DNA from: an uncultured Collinsella sp.
GTDB lineage: Bacteria > Actinomycetota > Coriobacteriia > Coriobacteriales > Coriobacteriaceae
Assembly (NCBI GenBank): GCA_902493145.1
Contig: CABUOA010000024.1
Span: 1 to 29,226, forward strand
DNA length: 29,226 nucleotides
Reading direction: 5' to 3'
The first letter of the stretch is position 1; each line of letters opens with the position of its first letter. The translations under genes and the position numbers were made by a program. This document shows, in pieces, positions 7,315 through 15,537 of this stretch. The notes beneath the pieces are model-generated. The model worked only from the letters and a program-made list of their open reading frames with translations. It was not told the origin of the DNA and searched no databases.

Positions 7315-8976
7315 TTATTTATCATGGCGACCTCCTCCCCGCTTGATGACGAGCGCGACGACAATAGCCACTACTCCGATGACGGCCAAAGCCGTTACCA
7401 ACACCAACGTTCTATCTCCCGTCGAGGGCATAAAGCCTCGACTCACTTCGTTACTTGGGGTGTTAAGCACCGACAACTCGACTAAACCCTTCCCGGCATC
7501 GGCGGCATCAACTCGCAGAGGGCTTTCGGCCGATACGGTCACCTTAGGCTTGGCGGCGGCCACCTGGTCGACGTCCAGGCCCTCGGCCTTGACCGTCACG
7601 GAGCGCGTGCCCTTAAAGGCGGTGTAGCCCTTGGGCGCCTTGAGCTCGCGGACCTCCAGCTTGCCCGAGTCCACGCCCGAGACGGTCACGCGGCCGTCCT
7701 CGCCCGTGGTGACGGTGGCCGCCTTGCCCTCCGCATCCCACGTGCCGTCGGCCGCCAGCGTGCGGCCGCGGTCGTCGGCGATGCTCAGGACCGCCCCGGC
7801 AAGCGGCTTGTCGCCGTCGCTGCCGCGCTTGGTGAGCGCGAGATCCCAGGTGTAGGCGCACGCGTCGTCGCTCGGCGTGCAGGTGAAGCCGGCATCGCCG
7901 GACTGGTCGGCAAAGGGAGAGCGCGGGTAGCGCAGGTAGACCTCGTTGGGGTTGCCCTTCGCGATGCCGTGGTTGCACGCGCTGCTGAGCGGCGCGTTGT
8001 ACACGGCGACCACGCGGGCGCCCGCGGTAAAGGCGTCGGCCCCGCCGAGCGCGGCGATGAGGTCGCCGGTGCGCACGGTGAAGGTCTTGCCGTCGGCCGC
8101 CACCTTGGTGGCGCACTGGGCCGTGATGTCGGTCCAACCCTTCGCGGGCTCGGTGCCGGCGCGACCGTCCTTGCCGGCCGACACGGCGTCGAAGCCGCCG
8201 TCCGCGCCCGCCGCCACGTACACGCGCATGCTCGCGGCGACTTTGGAGGGGTCGAGTCCCGCACTCATGGTGTCGACGAACCGCACCGTATAGGCTTCGT
8301 AGGCGGTAAGACCCGCCGGGACCGTGGCCGAGAGGCGCCAGTACAGGTCGTCGGCGACCGTGGCGTCGGCGGCCTTCTGCCAGGCGGCGGTGCTGTCCTC
8401 CAGCACATGCTTTTGGACCTTGGGGGTCGCCGCCTTGGGCTTGACGGTGACGGCGCTGCCGCCGACCAGGGCCATGACCGGGGCGGTGCCGGCCTCGCCC
8501 TGGGCGATGGCGCCGTCGTCGGCGACGATGAGCCAGTAGCCGCAGGGCAGCTCGGCCGCCGTGCCCGCGTTAAGGGCCACGGGCTCGGCGCCAGAGCTCT
8601 GGAGGGAACGAGCGAGCTGTGCGCTCAGCGCGCTCGTAAGGTGGGAATCGGTGTCGAGCCACTCGGCAGCTTCCCGCGCGGTGGTCTGGGAATTGGGCAT
8701 ACCGGCGCTGTGCAACACAGGCAACACGGCATCGCGCGCGGCGTCGCTTGCCCAGGCGAGGTCGGTGGCGGTCTTGGCGTCGCCGTCGCCGTCGACAACG
8801 TTGGCGCTAAAGATCTGGTAGGCGTCGTAGCTGCGCGCCACGGTGCCGCTCACCGTGATGGAACCGGTCGAGGTCGGCGCGGCCTGCGCGGATGCGGGGA
8901 ACACAACCGCGCAGGTGCCGATCAGGAGGGCAAGCAGCGCAAACAAGATCGGGAAGGAGCAAACTTTCTTATTCAC
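7315..8976 (-). CDS. Accessory pilin with an MPSTG sorting signal
   Basis: This second SpaA/FimA-like pilin precursor has 553 residues. It has a signal peptide (1-33, cleavage near AQA-AP), the motif TPKVQK (184-189) as a candidate linkage lysine, the E-box ELKAPKGY (444-451), and the sorting signal FMPSTGD (MPSTG at 516-520) followed by a hydrophobic helix and RGGGRHDK. Four cysteines between 288 and 373 could form disulfides, which is unusual for this pilin class. I chose the GTG at 8974-8976: GGGAGG lies 8-9 nt upstream, and the start overlaps the adhesin stop as GTGAATAA. The open frame continues upstream to 9057, but that part lies inside the adhesin gene. Its bases are clearly more GC-rich than those of its two neighbours. 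Confidence 0.88.
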   Translation of the reverse strand: MNKKVCSFPILFALLALLIGTCAVVFPASAQAAPTSTGSITVSGTVARSYDAYQIFSANVVDGDGDAKTATDLAWASDAARDAVLPVLHSAGMPNSQTTAREAAEWLDTDSHLTSALSAQLARSLQSSGAEPVALNAGTAAELPCGYWLIVADDGAIAQGEAGTAPVMALVGGSAVTVKPKAATPKVQKHVLEDSTAAWQKAADATVADDLYWRLSATVPAGLTAYEAYTVRFVDTMSAGLDPSKVAASMRVYVAAGADGGFDAVSAGKDGRAGTEPAKGWTDITAQCATKVAADGKTFTVRTGDLIAALGGADAFTAGARVVAVYNAPLSSACNHGIAKGNPNEVYLRYPRSPFADQSGDAGFTCTPSDDACAYTWDLALTKRGSDGDKPLAGAVLSIADDRGRTLAADGTWDAEGKAATVTTGEDGRVTVSGVDSGKLEVRELKAPKGYTAFKGTRSVTVKAEGLDVDQVAAAKPKVTVSAESPLRVDAADAGKGLVELSVLNTPSNEVSRGFMPSTGDRTLVLVTALAVIGVVAIVVALVIKRGGGRHDK

Positions 8977-11900
8977 GACGCTCGCCTCCCTTCGCATTCG
9001 CCTTGCGACGAATGTGCATCCAGGCCGCAGCAGCGCAAAGCACCGCCGCGCCGGCAAGGTACGTCAGGGTGACGCCCGACATACCAGAAAGGGGCAAAGA
9101 GGTGGAGTAGGTGTTGGTGAAGGTGGGGGTGGAACTTTCAGTGAGTTCGCGGCCCGTGTCGTTGGTCACTGGCTTGCCATCACGATCCTGAATCTGCTTG
9201 TAGGTCGCAGTGACGTCGATATGGTGGTTAGAGTCGTCAGTCGCGTTAACCGTAATCTGATAGACCGACTTGTCGTACGTATAGTGCGAGAACAGCGAAC
9301 CGTCGTCTTTCTCGCGCACGTAGTACGTGAAGGTCTTGGAAGCACCACGGCCAGCGGGGCCAGACGCGAGCTGGTCGAGTTGATCGAGTTTGTAATCAAT
9401 CTTGTCGAAGCTCAGGGTCTGGGACTTGTCGCCGTCGGCAGTGGTGGACTTGCTGCTAACGATATCCGTAAAATCTGTGTCGGTCGCAAGCTGGAGCGTG
9501 AACTCCTTCATCTCGCCACCCTCAACGACCTTAGTCGCCATAGGCGTCCAGGAGCCCTTCGAGTCGTACGGAGTGAACTTGTTAGTGAAAGTCGTGGAGT
9601 CACCCTCACAGATAATTGGATAATAGTCTCCACTCTTCTGCACCTTGCTCCTCGCTTTTACGTTCTCCCACTTCCCAGACGACTCGCGGAATTCGTACTT
9701 GGTTACACCGACGTTTTTAATCGTGTAGTTATGGATGTAAAGATCCTTCAGTTGGCTTGAGTTTTCTTTACTCGGAACAGACATGAGCAAGGTCTTGGTA
9801 TCTTCGGCCGTCACCACAATCTTATACACGCTGGAGTCGTACGTGATGCCAGAATCACCACCGGGGTCTTCGACCAAGTAGTATGTGATTTCGTTACCCG
9901 CGCCACTCGATGCGAATTGTTCACCAAGGTCAAACGTAATGCTGCCTTCTGCATCATTTGCTGCTGTTCCAACCTCGGTGCAAACGTCGCGATTGAATGT
10001 CGTGCCAGCTGTCGTGCCAGCCAAAGGGTCGTCTGAATCCTTGCGATACACCGTAAAGGAGAACTCCCCATCATTGAGCTTGCGGCCTTCCAGCTTCTTG
10101 GTCGCCTTGAGCTTGAGGCTCGGATAGACATACGTGTCCTCAGGCGCGCCCATGTACAGGTCGCCGTTCGACATGATGCCGCCGCCATGGTTCCAGGAAT
10201 AATTGCCCGTGATAAACGTCGCGCCCGCCTCTAGCGCAGCCTTTCGCGCATTGATCGCCTCGGGGTCTTGAGCCTTAACATCCGAACTCAGGCCGATGCT
10301 TTTATATACCTGCACGCCACCGTTAGCGGGGATAGTAATGGCTTTCTGGAGCTCTAAGCTTCCCCGATACTTAGCATCGCCGCCGCCAAGCATTTTGCCA
10401 ATCACCGCCGCGATCGGAGTCGTATGACCCTCCGCCGCAAGGAAGAAGTCCGCGTGGCCGTTTTCGCGAAACACTTCGGCATTGTAGGCGTCGGAGTCCT
10501 GGTCCTTACCGTGACCACCGCCGGAAAGATGGGGGGTGCCGTTATTGCCTGTATTACTCACGGATTCGTAGTCGTTCGCGTTTTGCTCATTTCCGGCAGA
10601 AGTATTACCGAAAATCGCCGTGCCGTCGGTGCCTGTCACCAAAGTCTTACCCGTCGGGCAAACCGCAACGCCGCCACCGTAGCCACCGGCCTCATTGCTG
10701 CTTATATAGGAGTTATAGACAAATAGCCTACCAGCATTAGACGCGACCTTAGAATCGCCCTGGACGAAGATGCCGCCTCCACCCCAGTCAAAGCGAGACA
10801 TGCAGTGGTTATTAGTGATATAGACTGGATTTGAATTTGACGTTCCTTTTATCATCGCGTCAACCATCTGGCCCACGCGAATGCCGGCACCCTCAGAGCG
10901 AAAACTCACGTTAGAGGCAATAGTTCCCCCCGTAATGTTGAGCCATGCCATTGTCTTGCGCGAGCTCGCCCCTTGGTGTTCGATGTCGGTCACATAGACG
11001 CCGCCGCCGGCTTCCTCAGAATAGTTGCCCGTGATCTGGCCGCCCGAAATGGTGACATGAGTACCGTTTTTAGCGGCAAGTCCAGCACCGCCATGATCGC
11101 CATTACCATCGTTACCACAGTAATTGGCATATTTATTGTTAGTAATGTAGCCACCAGAAACAGTAACGCTGCCGCCTTCGGCCATGATGCCGCCGCCGAA
11201 ACCAACACCAGTAGCAAGCGTGCTGTTGCCGGAGATTACGCCATTAGTTATGTTGACCGTGGAGTCTTTAGCATACACACCACCGCCACTAGGAGCACTG
11301 TTGCCGGCAATTACGCCACCGGAAACCTCGAGGGTCGAATTACCGTGTATTTCAATTCCGCCGCCCGCACCCGAGCCAGAAGCTCCACACACATAGCCGC
11401 CGCGCATGTTGACGGTAGAGCCGTTCTCGGCATAGACCAAGCTGCTAACGCTGCCGCCTTGTTTTTGCGTGATCACGCCGCTCACAAGGTTAAACGTGCC
11501 GCCCTTGCCGTTGTTGTTATATAGATTGATGAGCTTTAGATTTGCGTTGCCTCCGCACGCCACGATGGCGCCTTTAATCTCAACGTCATGTTTGACAAGT
11601 GTCTCGGTTGTGCCTGTTCCGCTCGGGGACGATTCGGTCACGTAGTAGGTAAGATTAGATGGAATGTTATCGTTATCGTAAGTCAGTTCGGCATTCTTGC
11701 CATAATTGGCGGCATTCTTGTCATAATTATCGGCATTCAGGCTCTGCCCCTGATCAGCTAGCTGCTGGCCCTCGCTGACCGTCTCACCCACCTGTGCAGA
11801 ATCCCTAATTGTAAGTGACGCACCACCGGCAACATTGAATAACGGCTTGTCGGCGCTCGAGTGCTTAATCTTATGACCACTTAGGTCAAGGGTGATATTG

Positions 11901-12409
11901 CTGCCGCCTTTGTTAAGTGTGATTTCACCAGGAAAGTCAATATCAGCCGCAAGCGTAAAGCTGGCGGTTTGATTTTCCTCAACGCCTAGAAGCTTTCCCT
12001 GCAAGTCACCGGCATTCTTGATGTCCGTGGCTGTCTCTTCGCTCGCCACAGCCTCCTCGGCTGACGAACCAGCGCCATCGTCGATCGCTTCATTTTCTTC
12101 TGCCTGCGACTCGTCCTTGGGCTGCTCCTCCTGCTGGATTTCGTCGTCGCCCGCAGCATCGTCACTATTCTGGTTTTCGGTATCCCCGTTGTTGGTGTTG
12201 CCTACATCAGTAGACTCACTTGAGGAACCCCCCCCCATCACAGTTTCCTCGGTAGAAACCGTCTGGGCATCGTTGGCAATGGCCTGCGAGATCGGAGGCA
12301 TGACGAGCGACAGTACCAGGCTCAAAACGGAGGCTCCGCACAAAACGCCTGCCAGCACACGGCGCGTCGCTTTATTACTCTGCTTAGATTTATCCGAATT
12401 CGCTTTCAT
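8969..12409 (-). CDS. Large LPXTG surface protein, probable pilus tip adhesin (beta-helix plus two FctA-like domains)
   Basis: This 1146-residue precursor is first in the pilus operon, the usual place of tip subunits. It has a signal peptide (1 to about 45), an acidic low-complexity stretch (50-128), and a pectate-lyase-like start with DLSGHKI. A long right-handed beta-helix follows (roughly 285-760), with repeated rungs such as LEVSGGVIAGNSAPSGGGVY and VNITNGVISGNS. Two Spy0128/FctA-like isopeptide domains (about 765-947 and 952-1101) each end in an FTN[KT][FY] strand and carry a YYLVEDPG- or YYVREKDDG-like stretch. LPLSG is at 1105-1109, with a helix and basic tail. The ribosome-binding site is GGGGAGGAG. 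Gly59-61 are encoded by a G9 tract. The beta-helix part is AT-richer than the surrounding genes. An adhesive role is inferred; the ligand is unknown. Confidence 0.88.
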   Translation of the reverse strand: MKANSDKSKQSNKATRRVLAGVLCGASVLSLVLSLVMPPISQAIANDAQTVSTEETVMGGGSSSESTDVGNTNNGDTENQNSDDAAGDDEIQQEEQPKDESQAEENEAIDDGAGSSAEEAVASEETATDIKNAGDLQGKLLGVEENQTASFTLAADIDFPGEITLNKGGSNITLDLSGHKIKHSSADKPLFNVAGGASLTIRDSAQVGETVSEGQQLADQGQSLNADNYDKNAANYGKNAELTYDNDNIPSNLTYYVTESSPSGTGTTETLVKHDVEIKGAIVACGGNANLKLINLYNNNGKGGTFNLVSGVITQKQGGSVSSLVYAENGSTVNMRGGYVCGASGSGAGGGIEIHGNSTLEVSGGVIAGNSAPSGGGVYAKDSTVNITNGVISGNSTLATGVGFGGGIMAEGGSVTVSGGYITNNKYANYCGNDGNGDHGGAGLAAKNGTHVTISGGQITGNYSEEAGGGVYVTDIEHQGASSRKTMAWLNITGGTIASNVSFRSEGAGIRVGQMVDAMIKGTSNSNPVYITNNHCMSRFDWGGGGIFVQGDSKVASNAGRLFVYNSYISSNEAGGYGGGVAVCPTGKTLVTGTDGTAIFGNTSAGNEQNANDYESVSNTGNNGTPHLSGGGHGKDQDSDAYNAEVFRENGHADFFLAAEGHTTPIAAVIGKMLGGGDAKYRGSLELQKAITIPANGGVQVYKSIGLSSDVKAQDPEAINARKAALEAGATFITGNYSWNHGGGIMSNGDLYMGAPEDTYVYPSLKLKATKKLEGRKLNDGEFSFTVYRKDSDDPLAGTTAGTTFNRDVCTEVGTAANDAEGSITFDLGEQFASSGAGNEITYYLVEDPGGDSGITYDSSVYKIVVTAEDTKTLLMSVPSKENSSQLKDLYIHNYTIKNVGVTKYEFRESSGKWENVKARSKVQKSGDYYPIICEGDSTTFTNKFTPYDSKGSWTPMATKVVEGGEMKEFTLQLATDTDFTDIVSSKSTTADGDKSQTLSFDKIDYKLDQLDQLASGPAGRGASKTFTYYVREKDDGSLFSHYTYDKSVYQITVNATDDSNHHIDVTATYKQIQDRDGKPVTNDTGRELTESSTPTFTNTYSTSLPLSGMSGVTLTYLAGAAVLCAAAAWMHIRRKANAKGGERRE
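12228..12236 (-). repeat. G9 tract inside the adhesin gene, probable phase-variation site
   Basis: Nine consecutive G on the coding strand span Met58 to Gly61. The present length is in frame. Losing one G leads to TAG within about ten codons, and gaining one leads to TGA within four codons of the tract. The tract lies just past the signal peptide, so both slipped forms would give a short, unanchored peptide. Confidence 0.85.
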
Positions 12410-12861
12410 CGATGTCTCCTCCCCAAGAGACCGCGATCTTGCTCTTTCACCATCAAACTTGGGCGCGCAACCTATAATTGCTCGCGCTCGATATGCATAT
12501 TATTACTCTTTGTTTAAACAACGCAAGCCTAACAATGTCAGTTTTGCTTTACGTTGCCTTAACTTCTTGACAATTATTCAAACTATGCATTGTTTTTCGA
12601 GGGTTAAATTTCGGAAAGACGCTGGTAAACTCGTTAGCAAATCTAGATAAATGACACTTTATCATTGTTTGTACAACACTTTGTTTTAACCCGCTCAATC
12701 TGTGAACGGTCAAAATTGCGCCGTGAATGGCAGTATATCTACCTGGAAATATTAGTTATGAGCTAATTGGTCAATTACTGCACAACTAGCGTGTGCCGAT
12801 ATGTTCATACATCGACACTTGAATGGCATCGCATGTTACCGGCCGCAAATCTCCTCGCTAC
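12410..12861. other. AT-rich upstream region of the pilus operon
   Basis: About 450 bp are visibly AT-richer than the rest of the window, and I find no credible gene in them. The word CATTGTTT occurs at 12588-12595 and 12663-12670, with an inverted CATTGT near 12531-12536. TTTGTACAACA and several TTTAAAC/TTTTAAC words also occur. In the leader, CCCAAG and CTTGGG (12458-12463 and 12422-12427) could pair next to the ribosome-binding site of the adhesin. The region is a likely target of regulators, but I cannot assign any. Confidence 0.6.
12513..12541 (-). promoter_or_regulatory. Candidate sigma-A promoter of the pilus operon
   Basis: On the minus strand CTGACA (12541-12536) and TTTAAA (12518-12513) are 17 bases apart. 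This would start the transcript near 12506 and leave a leader of about 95 nt before the adhesin ATG. Other -10-like words nearby (TAATAT, AATTAT) mean the exact start is uncertain. Confidence 0.4.
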
Positions 12862-12897
12862 AAAAAAGCGTCCCAACAATCGACTGTTGGGACGCTT
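12862..12897 (-). terminator. Intrinsic terminator after the HAD phosphatase gene
   Basis: The arms AAGCGTCCCAACA (12866-12878) and TGTTGGGACGCTT (12885-12897) form a 13-bp stem with a 6-base loop, followed on the minus strand by six T. It lies about 50 nt after the HAD stop codon and separates that gene from the pilus regulatory region. Confidence 0.92.
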
Positions 12898-12902
12898 GGA
12901 AA

Positions 12903-12934
12903 ACCACCACAAAGGCGCTCTGCCCTCTTTGTGG
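12903..12934. repeat. Family B palindrome, copy 2 (degenerate)
   Basis: The stem CCACAAAG/CTTTGTGG (12907-12914 and 12927-12934) is intact, but the outer part of the right arm has decayed, and the loop is GCGCTCTGCCCT. It lies 13 nt after the HAD stop and just before the terminator. Confidence 0.8.
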
Positions 12935-12947
12935 CTGCCCCCCGGCG

Positions 12948-13769
12948 CTACAGCAGATGTTCCTCGATAAAGATCGCGATGCCGTCCTCGTCGTTGCTCG
13001 CGGTTACAAAGTCCGCGGCGGTACGGGTGGCGTCGCTGCCGTTTGCCATAGCCACGCCCACGCCGGCGTCGGCCACCATGCAGGTGTCGTTGTCCGCATC
13101 GCCAAACACGCAGATGTCCTGGAGCTCCATATCGTTGAGCTCCGCCACGCGCACAAGGCCGCGCGTCTTGGACACGCGCGGATCCATGAACTCGTAGAGC
13201 CGCTGCGTGGTTTGCAGGGCAGCCGCCTTAACGGTGTCGTCGGCAAACGTCGACGCCCGCTCAATCACCCGCGGCATTACCTCGGGCGCCATGGTAAACA
13301 TCACCTTGGGCTGTGGCTCGCGCAAAAACTCAGCAAAATCGACCACCTGGTAGGGCACGCCGTCGACGCGCGACAGGTGCTCGACGCACGCGTTGCTCTC
13401 GGGCACGTAGAACACGCCGTCTCGGGGGCAGACGGGCGTTACCGGAAGGTCCGCCATGTGCTTGCAGATGCGCGCGATGGTCTCGCCCGGCAGCGGATAG
13501 CTCAGCTCGTTGATGTCGTGCGCGCGGTCGATGACCTCGGCGCCGCCGCAGCCCACAAGCACGTCCACCAGGCCTTCGATGCCCCAGAGCTCGTACATGG
13601 CCTCGGTCGCGTGGGCGTCGCGCCCGGTGCACAGGCCAAAGAGCACGCCACGCTCGCGCAGGGCGCGGATCGCCGCCACGGTGCGCGGGGACACCGTGTG
13701 CTGGCTCGTGAGCAGCGTGCCGTCGATATCGCAGAACACGGCTTTGATGTGGCTGAAGTTGGCGTCCAT
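12948..13769 (-). CDS. Cof-type HAD-IIB family phosphatase
   Basis: This is a cytoplasmic HAD-superfamily hydrolase of the Cof/YidA type; such enzymes remove phosphate from sugar phosphates or other small metabolites. Of the 273 residues, motif I is VFCDIDGTLL with nucleophile Asp14 and Asp16, LCTGR marks motif II, and the C-terminal motif IV is FGDADNDTCMVADAGVGVAM, followed by ATRTAADFVT as in Cof proteins. A longer open frame begins at 13871 but runs into a family B palindrome; the ATG at 13767-13769 has GAAAGG upstream and fits the family start. The gene appears to be a single unit closed by the terminator at 12862-12897. The substrate cannot be read from the sequence. Confidence 0.9.
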   Translation of the reverse strand: MDANFSHIKAVFCDIDGTLLTSQHTVSPRTVAAIRALRERGVLFGLCTGRDAHATEAMYELWGIEGLVDVLVGCGGAEVIDRAHDINELSYPLPGETIARICKHMADLPVTPVCPRDGVFYVPESNACVEHLSRVDGVPYQVVDFAEFLREPQPKVMFTMAPEVMPRVIERASTFADDTVKAAALQTTQRLYEFMDPRVSKTRGLVRVAELNDMELQDICVFGDADNDTCMVADAGVGVAMANGSDATRTAADFVTASNDEDGIAIFIEEHLL

Positions 13770-13862
13770 GGGGGCCTTTCTGGGTCGTGCGGCGGTGTGG
13801 GGTGTATTCGTGAACGGCGTACATGGTATACCAAGGCGCGCACGGGGCGCTTTGGTGCAAAA

Positions 13863-13895
13863 CCACCACAAAGGTGCCTGGCCCCTTTGTGGTGG
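13863..13895. repeat. Family B palindrome, copy 3
   Basis: Perfect 12-bp arms CCACCACAAAGG (13863-13874) and CCTTTGTGGTGG (13884-13895) enclose TGCCTGGCC. The connector AAGTGACGTTTGC then leads to family A copy 2, forming a two-hairpin composite beyond the MFS gene. Confidence 0.93.
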
Positions 13896-13913
13896 AAGTG
13901 ACGTTTGCGGGCC

Positions 13914-13978
13914 AAACCATCACAACATTCGATGTTTTTCGGCAAAATCGCACTTTTCATCGAATGTTGTGATGGTTT
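13914..13978. repeat. Family A palindrome, copy 2
   Basis: This is the longest family A stem here, with perfect 21-bp arms at 13914-13934 and 13958-13978. It begins 12 nt after the stop of the MFS gene and may form the 3' end of that transcript. Confidence 0.94.
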
Positions 13979-13990
13979 CTTACCTGTTTC

Positions 13991-15271
13991 TTACCGCTTT
14001 ACGGCACGATCCAAGTGATTGCGTCCAAACAGCAGCAGCGCCGCGGGAACCGCCGTCACGACCATGCCCGCCCCCACGAGTGTCCGTTGTACGCCAAATG
14101 TCGCCGCCAGCCACGGGGCAATCGCCAGCGGCGCCACGCCGGCGAACATATTGCCAAAGCCCATGACCGAGTTCACACGGCCGAGTTGCTCGAGCGGCGC
14201 CGTCGTTTGCACGATGGTGTTGTGGAGCGGGTTGACGACACCCCAAGCTATGCCCAGGGCGACCTGACCGACAAGGGCCACACCCACGTACGGCGTCCCC
14301 ACATAGAGCAGGCTTCCCAGGCCCACGGACATAAGTGCCACGAGCAGCGTTTTTAGGTTTACCAAGTGCGGCGGCAAGCGGAGCGCGAGCACGGCACCCA
14401 GCACCGCGCCCACGCCCGAGGCCGACGAGAGCCAGCCCATCCACTCAACGCCGACGCGTAGGACATCGCGATAGAAAAACGACTCGAGCGGATCGAAGGC
14501 TCCGTAGCCAAAGTTCGAAAGGAAAATAATGCAGAACAGCAGGGCGAGGACGCTGTTGGTAAAGACCGTCTTGATGCTGGTCGAGAAGGTGACGCGGGCG
14601 GACGTGCCGGGGTTGGAGCTTCGCCCCGCACGCTCCCCTTCCTCTGCCGAATCGGCATCCGCATGCCCGGCGACATAGCTGGTCTGCGGCCTAAAGCCCC
14701 AACCGACGACGAACGCCAGCACGGTAAAGAGCATCATGAGCGCGAACACCGTGCGCGACGACGCAGCCGCCGCGACAAAGCCGCCCAGCGTGGGGCCAAC
14801 GATGATACTCACGTTTGAAAACATGGCGATGGCGGAGTTGATGTCTTTGAGCTCGACAGGATCGTCGGTGAGGTAGGCCGGATAGGACGTGGCAATGGGC
14901 TGGGCGAATCCCATCGTAAGGCCTAAGAACACCGCGCCGAGCAGGACGATGCCGGTCGCGCTACCAAAAGCGATGATCGCCGTGCCAGTTGCGAGCGCGC
15001 CGACGATGCTCAGCAAGAAATGGCGGCGCGGACCCCAGGCGTCGAGTGCCGCGCCACCCGCAAAGGATCCCAGGATCACGAAAACGTTCATGAACAGGAC
15101 GGCCAGCGATGTCGCGACGACTGAGGCATCGTCCGCATAGGTAAGCGTTCCGATGACGCCGATAAAATAACTGGTCTGAAACCCGGTGTAGATGAGGAAG
15201 CGCATCGCCACCAGGCGCTTGGCCTGCACGGACAGCGATGATTGAGGCTTTGAGAAAAGAGAGGCGAGCAT
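13991..15271 (-). CDS. MFS transporter
   Basis: This is a major facilitator superfamily membrane protein of 426 residues with about twelve hydrophobic segments in two halves. A loop between the halves is rich in charged and small residues (GHADADSAEEGERAGRSSNPG). The first half contains FAGGAALDAWGPRRHFLLS, a variant of the loop 2-3 motif with the usual G-x-x-x-D-x-x-G-R/K pattern. The overall look fits the proton-driven multidrug or metabolite exporters, but no substrate can be assigned. Several in-frame ATGs exist; I chose 15269-15271 (MLASLFSKPQ) because AAGGAG lies 5 nt upstream. It appears to be a single gene, followed by the family A/B composite. Confidence 0.85.
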   Translation of the reverse strand: MLASLFSKPQSSLSVQAKRLVAMRFLIYTGFQTSYFIGVIGTLTYADDASVVATSLAVLFMNVFVILGSFAGGAALDAWGPRRHFLLSIVGALATGTAIIAFGSATGIVLLGAVFLGLTMGFAQPIATSYPAYLTDDPVELKDINSAIAMFSNVSIIVGPTLGGFVAAAASSRTVFALMMLFTVLAFVVGWGFRPQTSYVAGHADADSAEEGERAGRSSNPGTSARVTFSTSIKTVFTNSVLALLFCIIFLSNFGYGAFDPLESFFYRDVLRVGVEWMGWLSSASGVGAVLGAVLALRLPPHLVNLKTLLVALMSVGLGSLLYVGTPYVGVALVGQVALGIAWGVVNPLHNTIVQTTAPLEQLGRVNSVMGFGNMFAGVAPLAIAPWLAATFGVQRTLVGAGMVVTAVPAALLLFGRNHLDRAVKR

Positions 15272-15445
15272 GGAGACTCCTTGTTTCATACGAATGCGGA
15301 CGGCGGGCATTCGCCACAGTCTATCAAATCAATCTATCCGCATGAAACATTAAGGACGCATCAAGCCCCTTTTCTCCGTTTTTCGCCCGTCATGAACTAC
15401 TTGGTAGATTGTAAGGCATGCCCCGCACATCTACCAAAGCAAAAT

Positions 15446-15477
15446 CCACCACAAAGGTGCCGGCACCTTTGTGGTGG
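15446..15477. repeat. Family B palindrome, copy 4 (perfect 32-bp palindrome)
   Basis: CCACCACAAAGGTGCC at 15446-15461 is followed at once by its exact complement at 15462-15477, with no loop. The connector AAGTGACGTTTGC leads into family C. Other family B copies have an unpaired loop, so this one has been made symmetrical. Confidence 0.95.
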
Positions 15478-15496
15478 AAGTGACGTTTGCCAAGAT

Positions 15497-15537
15497 AAAA
15501 CCTGCCAAAACAAACCTGTCCCTTTTTGGCAGGTTTT
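15497..15537 (-). terminator. Family C hairpin, likely terminator of moaA-moaC/mobB
   Basis: The 14-bp arms AAAACCTGCCAAAA (15497-15510) and its complement (15524-15537) enclose a loop that reads GGGACAGG on the transcribed strand, and the stem ends in TTTT on the minus strand. The stop codon of the moaC-mobB gene (15536-15538) overlaps the stem. The loop motif is shared with family B. Confidence 0.75.

Noticed and set aside
13770..13871. Upstream extension of the HAD gene by 34 codons
   Set aside because: The extension enters a family B palindrome and lacks a ribosome-binding site; the internal ATG has one and matches the family start.
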